From contig NZ_CP053021.1 of NCBI RefSeq assembly GCF_013001025.1, forward strand, positions 4,781,001-4,845,000: a stretch of DNA of 64,000 bases, given 5' to 3'. This document shows positions 44,711 to 53,223 of this stretch, in pieces. The notes under the pieces were generated by a model that was not told the origin of the DNA, ran no database searches, and worked only from the letters and a program-made list of their open reading frames with translations. Position numbers and translations under genes: made by a program. How positions within the stretch are numbered: position 1 is the stretch's first letter; every line of letters starts with the position of its first letter. Source of the stretch: Sphingobium yanoikuyae. GTDB lineage: Bacteria; Pseudomonadota; Alphaproteobacteria; Sphingomonadales; Sphingomonadaceae.

Positions 44711-46256
44711 AGCTTTTACTCATGAACCTGTCAGTGTAGAATCCAATTATCTTCCCATCCTCCACGCCGGGGTGTGCATGAGTTTTATTGAGGGACTCGC
44801 ACGAGACCAGGTCAGCCTGCTTCCTCCTTGTGTTGATGACTATGTTTCCCCGGACGCATTGGTCCGAGTCGTCGATGCTTTTGTTACCAGCTTGAACTTG
44901 GCAGAGCTTGGCTTCGGTCGTGCTATCGCTGCGGTCACCGGCCGCCCTGGATACCATCCAGGCGATATGCTCCGGCTGTACATCTGGGGCTACCTCAACC
45001 AGGTACGGTCCTCACGCCAATTGGAACGAGCGTGTGTCCGCGACCTCGAAGCGCTTTGGCTAATGCGCCGGCTCGCCCCGGATTACCGAACGATCGCCTC
45101 CTTTCGTCATGACAATCCGGAAGCCATTGTCGGCGCCAGCGCTGCATTCATCCAGTTCTGCCGCGAAACCGGCTTGATCAGCGGTCGATTGGTCGCGCTG
45201 GACGGGACGAAGATGCGCGCGGTCGCGAGCCCAAAGAACATCGCTGGCGCCGACCGGCTGGCCCGTGACGTTGCGCACACCGAAAAGGAGATCGCCTACT
45301 ACCTTGAACGGCTCGACATCATAGATGAGGCAGTGGCCCAGGGGTTCGACGATCAGCCCAAACATCGGGAGGCGTTCACCACTGCGATCGAGACCCTCGG
45401 GCGCCGCAAGGACAGGCTCGTGCGCCGGCAGGACATCCTGAAGGATCGCGACGAGACGGCTTTGGTCTTTGGCGAGTCCGACGCGCGGCCGATGGGCTAT
45501 GGACGTTCTCCCAAGACACCCTGCTACAACATGCAAAGCGTGGTCGATGTAGATAGCGGCCTGATCATACATCACGACGTGACCAACGAGGCAAACGACA
45601 GCCAGCTCCTGCATCCAATGTCGATGGCGACGATGGAGGTGCTTGAGGTTAACGAGCTCAAAGTCCTGGCCGACGGCGGTTACTCCAACGCCCAGGCGGT
45701 CGCGCAATGCGAGCGCGACCATATTGAGGTCGCGGCGCCGATCAAACGCGGCGCCATGAGCACCGATTTTTTCCGGCCAGCGCAGTTCGTGTATGATGAG
45801 GGGACCGACACAATCCGGTGCCCCGCCGGCAAGACGTTGAGACCATCCGGCAAACATACCCGCAACCGTGCGATCCGATATAGAACGTCCGCATGCAAAG
45901 ACTGTCGGCTGAAGAGCCGATGCACGTGGGGCGCCCAACGGACCATCCATCGGTTGTTCGACCAGGCGGCGCTGGATCGTATGGAGGCCAGAATCTACGC
46001 GGATCCGAGCTTGATGGTGACCCGCCGATGTACTGTAGAGCACCCCTTCGGCACGATTAAACGGATGTCCGGCGGCGGAAGGTTCCTCACGCGAGGTCTC
46101 AGAGCGGTAAAGGCCGAAGCGGCTCTCTCGATTGTCGCCTTCAACATCCTCCATGCAGTAAATGCCTTCGGTGTCGAGCGACTGACGCCAGCGGGGTGAG
46201 ACGCGCGTCGCGGTGCTGGTGGCGGCGGATTAGACGAATGAGTTTTTGCACAGCCT
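44711..46256 (+). mobile_element. IS1182-family insertion sequence (ends approximate)
   Basis: One transposase gene fills the element. The right end is probably near 46256, where ATGAGTTTTTGCACAGCC reads like the usual terminal repeat of this family. The left side has only a weak counterpart, AGCTTTTACTCAT at 44711-44723, matching about half the positions. No target duplication could be assigned. The element separates the NO cluster from the conjugative-element backbone. Confidence 0.6.
44772..46199 (+). CDS. IS1182 family transposase
   Basis: DDE transposase of 475 residues (473 from the ATG at 44778; GTG at 44772 is the alternative). The N-terminal domain is YVSPDALVRVVDAFVTSLNL and YHPGDMLRLYIWGYLNQVRSSRQLERAC. 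The first catalytic aspartate is in LVALDGTKMRAVASPKN, the second in LKVLADGGYSNAQAV, and the glutamate in CTVEHPFGTIKRMSGGGRFLTRG. A zinc-type cysteine set CKDCRLKSRCTW lies before it, as in the family. The reading frame is intact, so the element could be active if its ends are. Confidence 0.93.
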   Translation: MCMSFIEGLARDQVSLLPPCVDDYVSPDALVRVVDAFVTSLNLAELGFGRAIAAVTGRPGYHPGDMLRLYIWGYLNQVRSSRQLERACVRDLEALWLMRRLAPDYRTIASFRHDNPEAIVGASAAFIQFCRETGLISGRLVALDGTKMRAVASPKNIAGADRLARDVAHTEKEIAYYLERLDIIDEAVAQGFDDQPKHREAFTTAIETLGRRKDRLVRRQDILKDRDETALVFGESDARPMGYGRSPKTPCYNMQSVVDVDSGLIIHHDVTNEANDSQLLHPMSMATMEVLEVNELKVLADGGYSNAQAVAQCERDHIEVAAPIKRGAMSTDFFRPAQFVYDEGTDTIRCPAGKTLRPSGKHTRNRAIRYRTSACKDCRLKSRCTWGAQRTIHRLFDQAALDRMEARIYADPSLMVTRRCTVEHPFGTIKRMSGGGRFLTRGLRAVKAEAALSIVAFNILHAVNAFGVERLTPAG

Positions 46257-46275
46257 GCCCCGCAACGCCCCCCAT

Positions 46276-46356
46276 AGAGTGAGAGTGCGGACGGGTTTCC
46301 CGTGACGGGTTGAGGGCTGGAGAGGAGGTCTCCGGCGCCCGTCGCGGAGAACCGCG
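46276..46356 (+). promoter_or_regulatory. Repeated structured leader, family 1, copy 1 (ardC-like gene)
   Basis: It begins AGAGTGAGAG, 81 bases before the start codon, then has GACGGGTTGAGG, an inner hairpin GGAGA-GGAGG-TCTCC and the closing CCCGTC, followed by CGCGGAG as ribosome binding site. GACGGG pairs with CCCGTC in this copy and in copy 2. Other copies start at 47398 and 50751. Confidence 0.7.
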
Positions 46357-47319
46357 ATGTTTAGGAAAAACCACGGCGCCCGCGCCAATTCAGGCCGGGC
46401 GAGCCTTTATGACGACATCACCGACAAGATCATCGCCGAGCTTGAGGCGGGCCGTGCGCCCTGGGTCCAGCCATGGGGATCGGCCGCAGCCAAGGCGCCG
46501 CTCGCCATGCCCCGCAACGCTGCGACCGGACGGCACTATTCCGGCATCAACGTGCTCATCCTCTGGGGGGCGGTGATCCAGCACGGCTTCCCCGGCCAGA
46601 GTTGGCTCACCTTCCGCCAGGCACTGTCGCTGGGCGGCAATGTCCGCAAGGGTGAGCATGGCACGATCGTCGTCTATGCCGACCGCTTCACGCCGGAGGA
46701 CGAGAAGCGCCGCGCTCGCGAGACCGGCGAGGATGCCGCTGCAATTCCATTCCTCAAACGCTTCACCGTCTTCAACGCCGCGCAATGCGACGGCCTGCCG
46801 GACGACATCGCCGCCATCGCTCCACCGCCGCCGCCTGACCTCATCGAGCCGCGCGTCGAGGCTCTGATCGAAGCGACGGGCATCGATTTCCGCATCGGCG
46901 GCGATCGCGCCTTCTATGTGCCGGCGCACGACTATGTGCAGGTGCCGCCGCCGCAGGCCTATTTCGAGCCGATAAACTGGCACCGCACGGCCCTGCACGA
47001 ACTCGGGCACGCCAGCGGCCACGCCTCCCGGCTCGGCCGCGATCTGACCGGCGGTTTCGGCACGAAGAAATACGCCTTCGAGGAGTTGGTGGCCGAGATC
47101 AACGCGGCCTTCTGCTGCGCGTCTCTCGGCATCGTACCGACCGTCCGCCATGCCGACTATATCGGCGCCTGGCTGGAGGTGCTGCGCGAGGACGATCGCG
47201 CCATCGTCCGCGCCGCCTCCCAGGCGAGCAAGGCCGCCGATTGGCTGCTCGGCTTCCTGCCCGACGCCGATCTCGGCCCGGACGACACCATGGCCGGCGA
47301 CGAACGGCAGGCGGCGTGA
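46357..47319 (+). CDS. ArdC-like antirestriction protein (ssDNA-binding domain plus zincin)
   Basis: Protects incoming conjugative DNA from host restriction and may coat single-stranded DNA. The 320-residue product has the N-terminal ArdC domain (SLYDDITDKIIAELEAGRAPWVQPWG, GRHYSGINVLILWGA, WLTFRQALSLGGNVRKGEHG, FTVFNAAQCDGLP) and a C-terminal polyvalent-protein metallopeptidase domain with HELGH at residues 214-218 and EELVAEINAAFCC as the third-ligand helix. It is the first gene of the conjugative-element block, behind the family 1 leader. ParB-like protein follows on the same strand. Confidence 0.94.
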   Translation: MFRKNHGARANSGRASLYDDITDKIIAELEAGRAPWVQPWGSAAAKAPLAMPRNAATGRHYSGINVLILWGAVIQHGFPGQSWLTFRQALSLGGNVRKGEHGTIVVYADRFTPEDEKRRARETGEDAAAIPFLKRFTVFNAAQCDGLPDDIAAIAPPPPPDLIEPRVEALIEATGIDFRIGGDRAFYVPAHDYVQVPPPQAYFEPINWHRTALHELGHASGHASRLGRDLTGGFGTKKYAFEELVAEINAAFCCASLGIVPTVRHADYIGAWLEVLREDDRAIVRAASQASKAADWLLGFLPDADLGPDDTMAGDERQAA

Positions 47320-47334
47320 TCGAATATGAATACC

Positions 47335-47374
47335 GGAAAGGCGGGAAAGCAGGTCTCCGGCTTCACGCCTTTCC
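47335..47374. repeat. Hairpin between the ArdC-like and ParB-like genes
   Basis: GGAAAGGCG (47335-47343) and CGCCTTTCC (47366-47374) form a 9-bp perfect stem 15 bases after the ArdC-like stop. There is no T-run. It may slow or end transcription before the second leader. Confidence 0.5.
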
Positions 47375-47397
47375 GCTTCTGCGGCGCTGCCCTTCTT

Positions 47398-47480
47398 AGA
47401 GTGAGAGGGCGGCGCTTCGCTTCGTGACGGGTTGGAGGTCGAGAGAGAGTCTCCCGGCCGCCCGTCGCGGAGTAACGAAC
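47398..47480 (+). promoter_or_regulatory. Repeated structured leader, family 1, copy 2 (parB-like gene)
   Basis: Starts AGAGTGAGAGGGCGGCG, 83 bases before the ATG. It has GACGGGTTGGAGGTCGAGAG, then TCTCCCGGCCG and CCCGTCGCGGAG. GACGGG pairs with CCCGTC, and GGGCGGC could alternatively pair with GGCCGCCC, so two folds compete. The last part is nearly identical to copy 1. Confidence 0.7.
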
Positions 47481-49583
47481 ATGGCGAGTGCCATCCAGAA
47501 GATCACCCTGTCGTCGGCGCGCGACATCCCCTTCAACAAGCTGGTGCTGAGCCAGTCCAACGTCCGCCGCGTCAAGGCCGGCGTCTCGATCGAGGAAATG
47601 GCCGAGTCCATCGCCCGGCGCGGCCTCATCCAGAGCCTCCATGTCCGTCCCGTCCTCGACGCCGATGGCGCGGAGATCGGAATGTTCGAAGTGCCTGCTG
47701 GCGGTCGCCGCTATCGCGCACTCGAACTGCTCGTGAAGCAGAAGCGTTTGGCCAAGACGGCGACGGTGCCCTGCGTCATCGGCGACGCCAACAGCGACAT
47801 CCTCGTCGACGAAGTATCGCTGGTCGAGAACATGGAACGCGCACCGCTCCATCCGCTCGACCAGTTCCGCGCCTTTCAGGCCATGCGCGACAAGGGCATG
47901 ACCGAGGAGGCCATCGCCGCTGCCTTCTTCGTCAACGTCACCGTGGTGAAGCAGCGCCTGCGCCTCACCTCCGTCTCGCCGACCCTGCTCGAAATCTATG
48001 CCGATGACGGCATGACGCTCGAACAGCTCATGGCCTTCACTGTCAGCCCCGACCATGCCCGTCAGGAGCAGGTCTGGGATGCGATCAAGGATAGCTGGCA
48101 GAAGGAGCCCTATCAGATCCGGCGGATGCTGACCGAGACCGCGGTACGCGCCTCGGACAAACGGGCCATTTTCGTCGGTGTCGATACCTACGAGGCCTCA
48201 GGCGGCATCGTGCTGCGCGATCTCTTCCAGTCCGACGACGGCGGTTGGCTGCAAGACCCCGTCCTGCTCGACCGTATGGTGGCGGAGAAGCTGAAAGCCA
48301 CCGCCGATCAGATCGCCGAAGAAGGCTGGAAGTGGATCGAGGTCGCGGTGAGCTTCCCCTATGGCCACGACCACGGCTTGCGTGAGCTTTCCGGCACCAC
48401 GGTCGATCTGACCAACGAGGAGCGTGCGACCCGCGAAGCGCTGCGCGAGGAATATGACCGGATCGAAGCGGAATATTCCGAGGCCGACGAGCTGCCCGAC
48501 GCGATCGATCAACGTCTCGGCGAGATCGAGCGGACCCTGGAGGCCTTCGAGAACCGTTCGGTCAGCTACGATCAAGCCGACATCGCAATCGCCGGCGCCT
48601 TCGTCAGCCTCGACGCCGACGGCTCGCTGTCGATCGACCGCGGTTATGTCCGCGCCGAGGATGAGCCCCAGGCCGAGCCCGATGGCGAGGCTTCCGACGG
48701 CGACCAGCCCGATACGCCGGCCGTCCAACGCGCGGTCATCACCATCGGCGGCAAGCCCGTCGAGCCCGAGGATGATGAGGAAGACGGCATCAAGCCGTTG
48801 CCCGAGCGTCTCGTGATCGAGCTGACCGCCCATCGCACCCTGGCGCTGCGCAACGCGCTGGCGGAACATCCGCACGTCGCCATGACCATGTTGCTGCACA
48901 AGCTTCTGAGCGACATCTTCATCCACACCAACCCGTCCGGTTGCCTCGAGGCCAATGTCCGCCACATCTTCTTCTCGGCCCAGTCCGAGGAATTGAAGGA
49001 CAGCCCATCGGCGCAGGCGGTCAACGATCGCCACGAACGCTGGGGGGATCACATCCCCGCTGACGATCAGGCGCTCTGGGCCTGGCTGACCGATCTCGAT
49101 GACGGCACGCGCATGGAGCTTCTGGCGCTTTGCGTCAGCTACGGCGTCAATGCGCTGTTCGAGCGTCCGAACCCCTATTCCGGCTCGGGCGTCAGCCAGC
49201 ATGGCCTCGACGTGCGTCTGGCGCAGGCCGACCGGCTCGCACGGGCTACGGGCATGAACATGGTGACTGCAGGCTGGAAGCCCACGGTCAGCAACTATCT
49301 CGGCCGCGTGACCAAGCCCCGCATTCTCGAGGCCGTCCGCGAAGGCGCCGGCGAGCGGGCCGCGCAGCTCATCGACCACATGAAGAAGGGCGACATGGCC
49401 AAGGAAGCCGAACGCCTTCTGACCGACAGCGGCTGGCTGCCCGAACCGCTGCGCCTGGCGTCCATCGATGGCGATCAGGCCGATACCGGCGAAGACACCG
49501 CCTTGCCGGACTTCCTCACCGAGGACGGCGAGGACGAAGACACCGATGAGGATGAAGTCCAGCACGCCGTCGCCGCCGAATAG
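47481..49583 (+). CDS. ParB/Spo0J family partition-like protein
   Basis: The start MASAIQKITLSSARDIPFNK (47481) directly follows the leader and its GCGGAG site; 700 residues. The N-terminal ParB domain is clear: LVLSQSNVRRVKAGVSIEEMAESIARRGLIQSLHVRP, EVPAGGRRYRALELL and EVSLVENMERAPLHPLDQFRAFQAM, where the last is the CTPase/nuclease-like ENxxR box, followed by a helix-turn-helix (TEEAIAAAFFVNVTVVKQRLRL). The long C-terminal half is acidic (DEDTDEDEVQ at the end) and typical of plasmid and conjugative-element versions. It may segregate the element or regulate it. Confidence 0.93.
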   Translation: MASAIQKITLSSARDIPFNKLVLSQSNVRRVKAGVSIEEMAESIARRGLIQSLHVRPVLDADGAEIGMFEVPAGGRRYRALELLVKQKRLAKTATVPCVIGDANSDILVDEVSLVENMERAPLHPLDQFRAFQAMRDKGMTEEAIAAAFFVNVTVVKQRLRLTSVSPTLLEIYADDGMTLEQLMAFTVSPDHARQEQVWDAIKDSWQKEPYQIRRMLTETAVRASDKRAIFVGVDTYEASGGIVLRDLFQSDDGGWLQDPVLLDRMVAEKLKATADQIAEEGWKWIEVAVSFPYGHDHGLRELSGTTVDLTNEERATREALREEYDRIEAEYSEADELPDAIDQRLGEIERTLEAFENRSVSYDQADIAIAGAFVSLDADGSLSIDRGYVRAEDEPQAEPDGEASDGDQPDTPAVQRAVITIGGKPVEPEDDEEDGIKPLPERLVIELTAHRTLALRNALAEHPHVAMTMLLHKLLSDIFIHTNPSGCLEANVRHIFFSAQSEELKDSPSAQAVNDRHERWGDHIPADDQALWAWLTDLDDGTRMELLALCVSYGVNALFERPNPYSGSGVSQHGLDVRLAQADRLARATGMNMVTAGWKPTVSNYLGRVTKPRILEAVREGAGERAAQLIDHMKKGDMAKEAERLLTDSGWLPEPLRLASIDGDQADTGEDTALPDFLTEDGEDEDTDEDEVQHAVAAE

Positions 49584-49714
49584 CGCGGATCGCGCGGGGC
49601 GGCGCCGTTCGTCCCGCGCATCTCACCCCGATCTTCCACACCGCCCGGTCCCACGGCTGGCAGCCTGAACGGCTGTGCCGCGCGGGCCGGGCATTCTCGT
49701 TTCAGGAGCCTGTC
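49584..49714 (+). other. Leader of the small-gene operon
   Basis: A hairpin GCGCGGGGC...CCCGCGC near 49,595-49,620 follows the ParB-like stop. AGGAGCC then precedes the next ATG. No copy of either leader family is present here. Confidence 0.4.
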
Positions 49715-50131
49715 ATGGCCGACTATTTCACCCATTTCTCGTGCCTGCTCGATGTCGGCACGCCCGAGAACGCCGCCCGCGCGCTCGACCTTTACAACCG
49801 CCTCTCCGAGGCTGGCGCATCGGAGGAACCGCCTTCCGAGGGCTTCCTCCTGTCGATCCAGCCCGAGCATGGCGGCACGCAGCTCTGGATGCGCGACGAC
49901 GTCACTGGCGATCCCGAGCGCCTTATCCAGTTTGTGAAGCGCTGCGCCGCAGAATTCCGCCTGAGCGGCCGCTGGGGTTTCCAATATGCCAACACCTGCT
50001 CGAAGCCCCGGCTCGACGGCTTCGGGGGCGGCGCGCATGTTCTCGATCTCGCCAGCGGGGAGACCGTGGACTGGATCTACACCGATGGCTGGCTCGACCA
50101 GACCCTCTCCGACGAGGGAGGCCCGCTATGA
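49715..50131 (+). CDS. Conserved hypothetical protein of the element backbone
   Basis: The 138-residue product (MADYFTHFSCLLDVGTPEN) has a strong AGGAG site. It looks like one soluble alpha/beta domain with SIQPEHGGTQLWMRDDVTGDPERLIQFVKRCAAEF and WGFQYANTCSKPRLDGFGGGAHVLDL. No function is known; similar proteins occur next to ParB in sphingomonad and rhizobial elements, from memory. Its stop overlaps the next start by 4 bases (ATGA). Confidence 0.85.
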   Translation: MADYFTHFSCLLDVGTPENAARALDLYNRLSEAGASEEPPSEGFLLSIQPEHGGTQLWMRDDVTGDPERLIQFVKRCAAEFRLSGRWGFQYANTCSKPRLDGFGGGAHVLDLASGETVDWIYTDGWLDQTLSDEGGPL

Positions 50132-50394
50132 GCATCCCGTCCTATGCCCAGAGCAATTTTCAGACGCTGCTGCGCGCTGCCGGTGACGGCAACCTTGCGC
50201 TCATGGAATGCCTCGATGCCGTGACCGGCGCCCCGCGTTACGTCATCTACGCGGTGGGACGAGACGATGGTGATTTCGTCTTCACGCCCTTCGGCCACCT
50301 CGCCGACGGCAATCCCTATGACGCCTACCTGCCGCCCGACCCCGGCGATCCTGGCGGCTTCATCCATCCGGGCATGCCCGGAGAAGCGTCATGA
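50128..50394 (+). CDS. DUF6117-type small protein
   Basis: The start ATG at 50128 lies inside the previous gene's stop and has GAGGGAGG upstream. The 88-residue product reads MSIPSYAQSNFQTLLRAAGDG, then LALMECLDAVTGAPRYVICA-like VIYAVGRDDGDFVFTPFGHLADGNPYDAYLPPD. It is acidic and soluble. The DUF6117 label is from memory of the pattern; no function is known. It overlaps the next gene by 4 bases, so all three small genes are translationally coupled. Confidence 0.82.
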   Translation: MSIPSYAQSNFQTLLRAAGDGNLALMECLDAVTGAPRYVIYAVGRDDGDFVFTPFGHLADGNPYDAYLPPDPGDPGGFIHPGMPGEAS

Positions 50395-50687
50395 TGGACA
50401 TCGATGCCATCTTCGCCGCCGATTCCGAGCGTCCGCCCGCCGAGCGGTCTCTCCCTTGGCTGGAAACCAGAGACGGGATCACCGTCGTCGTGGAGCCCAA
50501 GCCCCATTGGGCCAGCGACATGCGGGCCTTCCGGGCCGGGGCTTGCGAATATTGCGCCTATACCGATTGGACCGCGAACGGCGCGCGCGCCCGGTTCTTC
50601 GGGCACATCGACACCAGCGGCGATGACCTGATCCGCAAGGCGCGCAGGCTCGTCGCCCGCGAGATCACCGACGGACACTGGGCCTGA
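50391..50687 (+). CDS. Conserved hypothetical protein of the element backbone
   Basis: The 98-residue product starts MMDIDAIFAADSERPPAERSLPWLETRDGITVV and includes GACEYCAYTDWTANGARARFFGHIDTSGDDLIRKARRLVA. The CEYC pair may bind metal. No family is recognised. It is the third and last gene of the coupled trio, and an intrinsic terminator lies 8 bases after its stop. Confidence 0.8.
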   Translation: MMDIDAIFAADSERPPAERSLPWLETRDGITVVVEPKPHWASDMRAFRAGACEYCAYTDWTANGARARFFGHIDTSGDDLIRKARRLVAREITDGHWA

Positions 50688-50694
50688 CCTCTCA

Positions 50695-50728
50695 AAGCGC
50701 CTCTGCCGTTCGGTCGAGGTGCTTTTTT
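50695..50728 (+). terminator. Rho-independent terminator after the small-gene trio
   Basis: AAGCGCCTC (50695-50703) pairs with GAGGTGCTT (50716-50724, one G-T pair), and the run TTTTTT follows. It ends the trio and isolates it from the strawberry-notch gene, which has its own leader. Confidence 0.85.
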
Positions 50729-50750
50729 CATGTCGGCAGCGACGTGTTCG

Positions 50751-50845
50751 AGAGTGAGAGGGCCGCCGGGACGGGTTTGAGTCCGCGCGGTCGAGAGAGA
50801 GCGCCGTCCGGGCTTCCCGTTCCCGCTCTCCCGAGGTTCCGATCC
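50751..50845 (+). promoter_or_regulatory. Repeated structured leader, family 1, copy 3 (strawberry-notch gene)
   Basis: Begins AGAGTGAGAGGGCCGCC, 95 bases before the ATG, and has GACGGGTTTGAG, GGTCGAGAGAGAG and a late CCCGTTCCC. It starts right after the terminator of the small-gene trio, so it probably begins with or contains a promoter. It is more diverged than copies 1 and 2 in its 3' half. Confidence 0.65.
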
Positions 50846-53119
50846 ATGAACATCATGTCCCCCGTGGCCGGTCCGGCTGCGCCCGTTGCCCGCGCGTCCG
50901 CCATCATCGCCGTCGCCCATCAGCTTCTCACCCTGCTCGAACGCGGCCAGCGGATCGACAACGCCAATCTCCGCATCGCCATGGAAACGGCTTTCGAGGC
51001 CTCCGACACGAGTGGCGCTTGGGACTGGAAGACGGCCTACGAAGCCTGTGAAGGCGCGACCGTCCTGTTCCTGCGCAAATACGGACGTGCGCTTTTCCGT
51101 AAAGCCGGCACTCCGACTGCACGGCTTTCCGCGCTGTCGAAAATCACCGGCCTTCTGCCGACGCACACCCTTCGCTCCGAGGAAGCCCAGGCGCTTCAGC
51201 AATTCTCGACGCCGGTCCCGCTCGGCCTCGCCGCGATCGCGGCCGCCGCGATCACACCGCACGACATTGTGCTGGAGCCGTCGGCAGGCACGGGTCTTCT
51301 CGCCATCCTCGCCGAGATCAGCGGCGGCTCGCTGCTCCTCAACGAACTGGCGGAAACCCGCGCCGATCTGCTTGGCCAGCTCTTTCCAGCCCTTGTCGCT
51401 ACGCGGTTCGACGCCGCCCAGATCGACGACCACCTTCCAGCGTGCGCCGTCCCTTCCGTCATCGTGATGAACCCGCCCTTCTCGGTGATGGCGAACGTCT
51501 CCGGTCGGGTCGCCGACGCCGCTGCGCGTCATGTTGCTTCGGCCCTGGCGCGGCTTGCCGATGGCGGGCGTCTGGTGACGATCACCGGCGCAAACTTCGG
51601 CCCCGAGCAACCGGCCTGGCGCGACACCTTCGCCCGGCTTCAGGAGCGTAGCCGCGTCGTCTTCACCGCGGCGATCCACGGCTCAGTCTATGCCAAGCAT
51701 GGCACGAGCATCGAAACGCGGCTCACCGTCATCGACAAGCTGCCGGCCGAAGACACGGCCACGTTCCCTGGGTCCGCCGGCGTTGCGCCCGACGTCGCTA
51801 CGCTGCTCGCATGGATCGAAGCGCAGATTCCACCGCGCCTGCCGGTCACACTGCCCGACATCGCGCCGCCCGTGTCGGGCTCGGCGCCCCGCACCGTGCG
51901 GGGTTATCTCGCACGCACCGCCACTGAGCGTCCGGCCACATGCTCGACCATGGACCCGCAGGGCGTTGAACTCGCCTACGACACGATGGACTGGACGCCG
52001 CCGGAAGGCACCCACCTCACGGACGCGATCTATGAAGAATACGGATTGCAGTCGATCCGTATTGCCAGTTCTCAGGCGCACCCCACCAAGCTCGTGCAGT
52101 CGGCGGCCATGGCGAGCGTTGCACCGCCCAAGCCCGCCTATCGGCCGATGCTGCCCGCGAACATCACCGATCTCCTGTCGGACGCCCAGCTCGAAACCGT
52201 CATCTATGCCGGCGAAGCCCATTCGGACTTCCTCGCCGGCTCCTGGATCGTCGATGCGACCTGCGATCTCGTACAGGCGGCCAAGCCCGATGCCGAAAAC
52301 GCCGTGCGCTTCCGGCGCGGCTTCATGCTCGGCGACGGCACCGGGGCCGGCAAAGGCCGTCAATCTGCCGGCATCATCCTCGACAACTGGCTGCGCGGTC
52401 GCCGCAAGGCGGTCTGGATCTCCAAATCCGACAAGCTGATCGAGGACGCGCAGCGCGATTGGTCCGCGCTCGGCATGGAGCGTCTGCTGGTCACGCCGCT
52501 GTCGCGCTTCCCGCAAGGGCGGCCGATCACGCTGTCGGAAGGCGTCCTGTTTGCAACCTATGCCACGCTACGGTCCGACGACCGTGGTGAGAAGGTTTCC
52601 CGTGTCCGGCAGATCGTCGAATGGTTGGGCTCCGATTTTGATGGAGTGATCATTTTCGACGAAAGCCACGCCATGGCCAATGCCGCAGGCGGCAAGGGAG
52701 AACGCGGCGACGTTGCCGCCTCACAGCAGGGACGCGCGGGACTTCGGCTTCAGCACGCCCTGGCCAACGCGCGCGTCGTCTATGTGTCGGCTACCGGCGC
52801 GACCACCGTCCACAATCTCGCCTATGCCCAGCGGCTCGGCTTGTGGGGCGGTGAGGATTTCCCCTTCACCACCCGCGCCGAATTTGTCGAGGCGATCGAG
52901 GACGGCGGTGTCGCGGCCATGGAAGTGCTCGCCCGCGACCTGCGTGCGCTGGGCCTCTATACCGCCCGATCGCTCTCCTACGATGGCGTCGAATATGAGC
53001 TGATCGAGCACGCCCTGACCGACGAGCAGCGGCGTATCTACGATGCCTACGCCAGCGCCTTCGCTGTCTTATGCGCAGCTGCGCATAAGATCGCTTATCA
53101 CGAGGTCGCGATAATGTGA
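50846..53119 (+). pseudogene. Strawberry-notch-like helicase/methylase, N-terminal fragment (interrupted by RIT element)
   Basis: The start MNIMSPVAGPAAPVARA (50846) gives an N-terminal fragment of about 741 native residues. It has an adenine-methylase-like domain (EPSAGTGLLAIL as SAM motif I, NPPF at about residue 209 as motif IV), then the strawberry-notch helicase core with Walker A GDGTGAGKG near residue 496 and DESHAMANA near residue 604. Native sequence ends at GTC 53066-53068 (YASAFAV); 16 foreign residues follow before a stop at 53119. The rest of the gene resumes at 56897 in the right frame. Without the C-terminal RecA-like lobe the fragment is unlikely to work as a helicase. Confidence 0.88.
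53069..53092. repeat. Perfect 20-bp palindrome at the left RIT junction
   Basis: TTATGCGCAGCTGCGCATAA is a perfect palindrome inserted between the interrupted gene and the left terminal repeat, followed by GATC. Its half CTGCGCATAA matches the inner end motif CTGCGCATTAT of the element. The right side has no such extra segment. Confidence 0.8.
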
Positions 53120-53130
53120 AGGAACGCGGC
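53093..53130 (+). repeat. Left terminal inverted repeat of the RIT element
   Basis: Starts GCTTATCACGAGGTCGCGAT and continues to GGAACGCGGC. It matches the reverse complement of 56858-56895 at 34 of 38 positions (differences at repeat positions 8, 25, 27 and 35). Confidence 0.85.
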
Positions 53131-53223
53131 AGCGACGTGGATTCTCCTAATGCGGGGCGATGTTGCTGCGCATTATTTTGATTGCGAACCTCGGCGGTCT
53201 CTGGACCAGCTGAGGATAAAAGC

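Noticed and set aside
45060..46154. 364-codon minus-strand open frame
   Set aside because: Antisense to the intact IS1182 transposase with its DDE motifs.
48198..49565. 455-codon minus-strand open frame
   Set aside because: Antisense to the ParB-like gene; no recognisable domain.
53182..53223. Earlier start for the first RIT recombinase
   Set aside because: The 14 extra residues fall inside the left palindromic arm and lack a binding site; ATG 53224 has GAGGA upstream.
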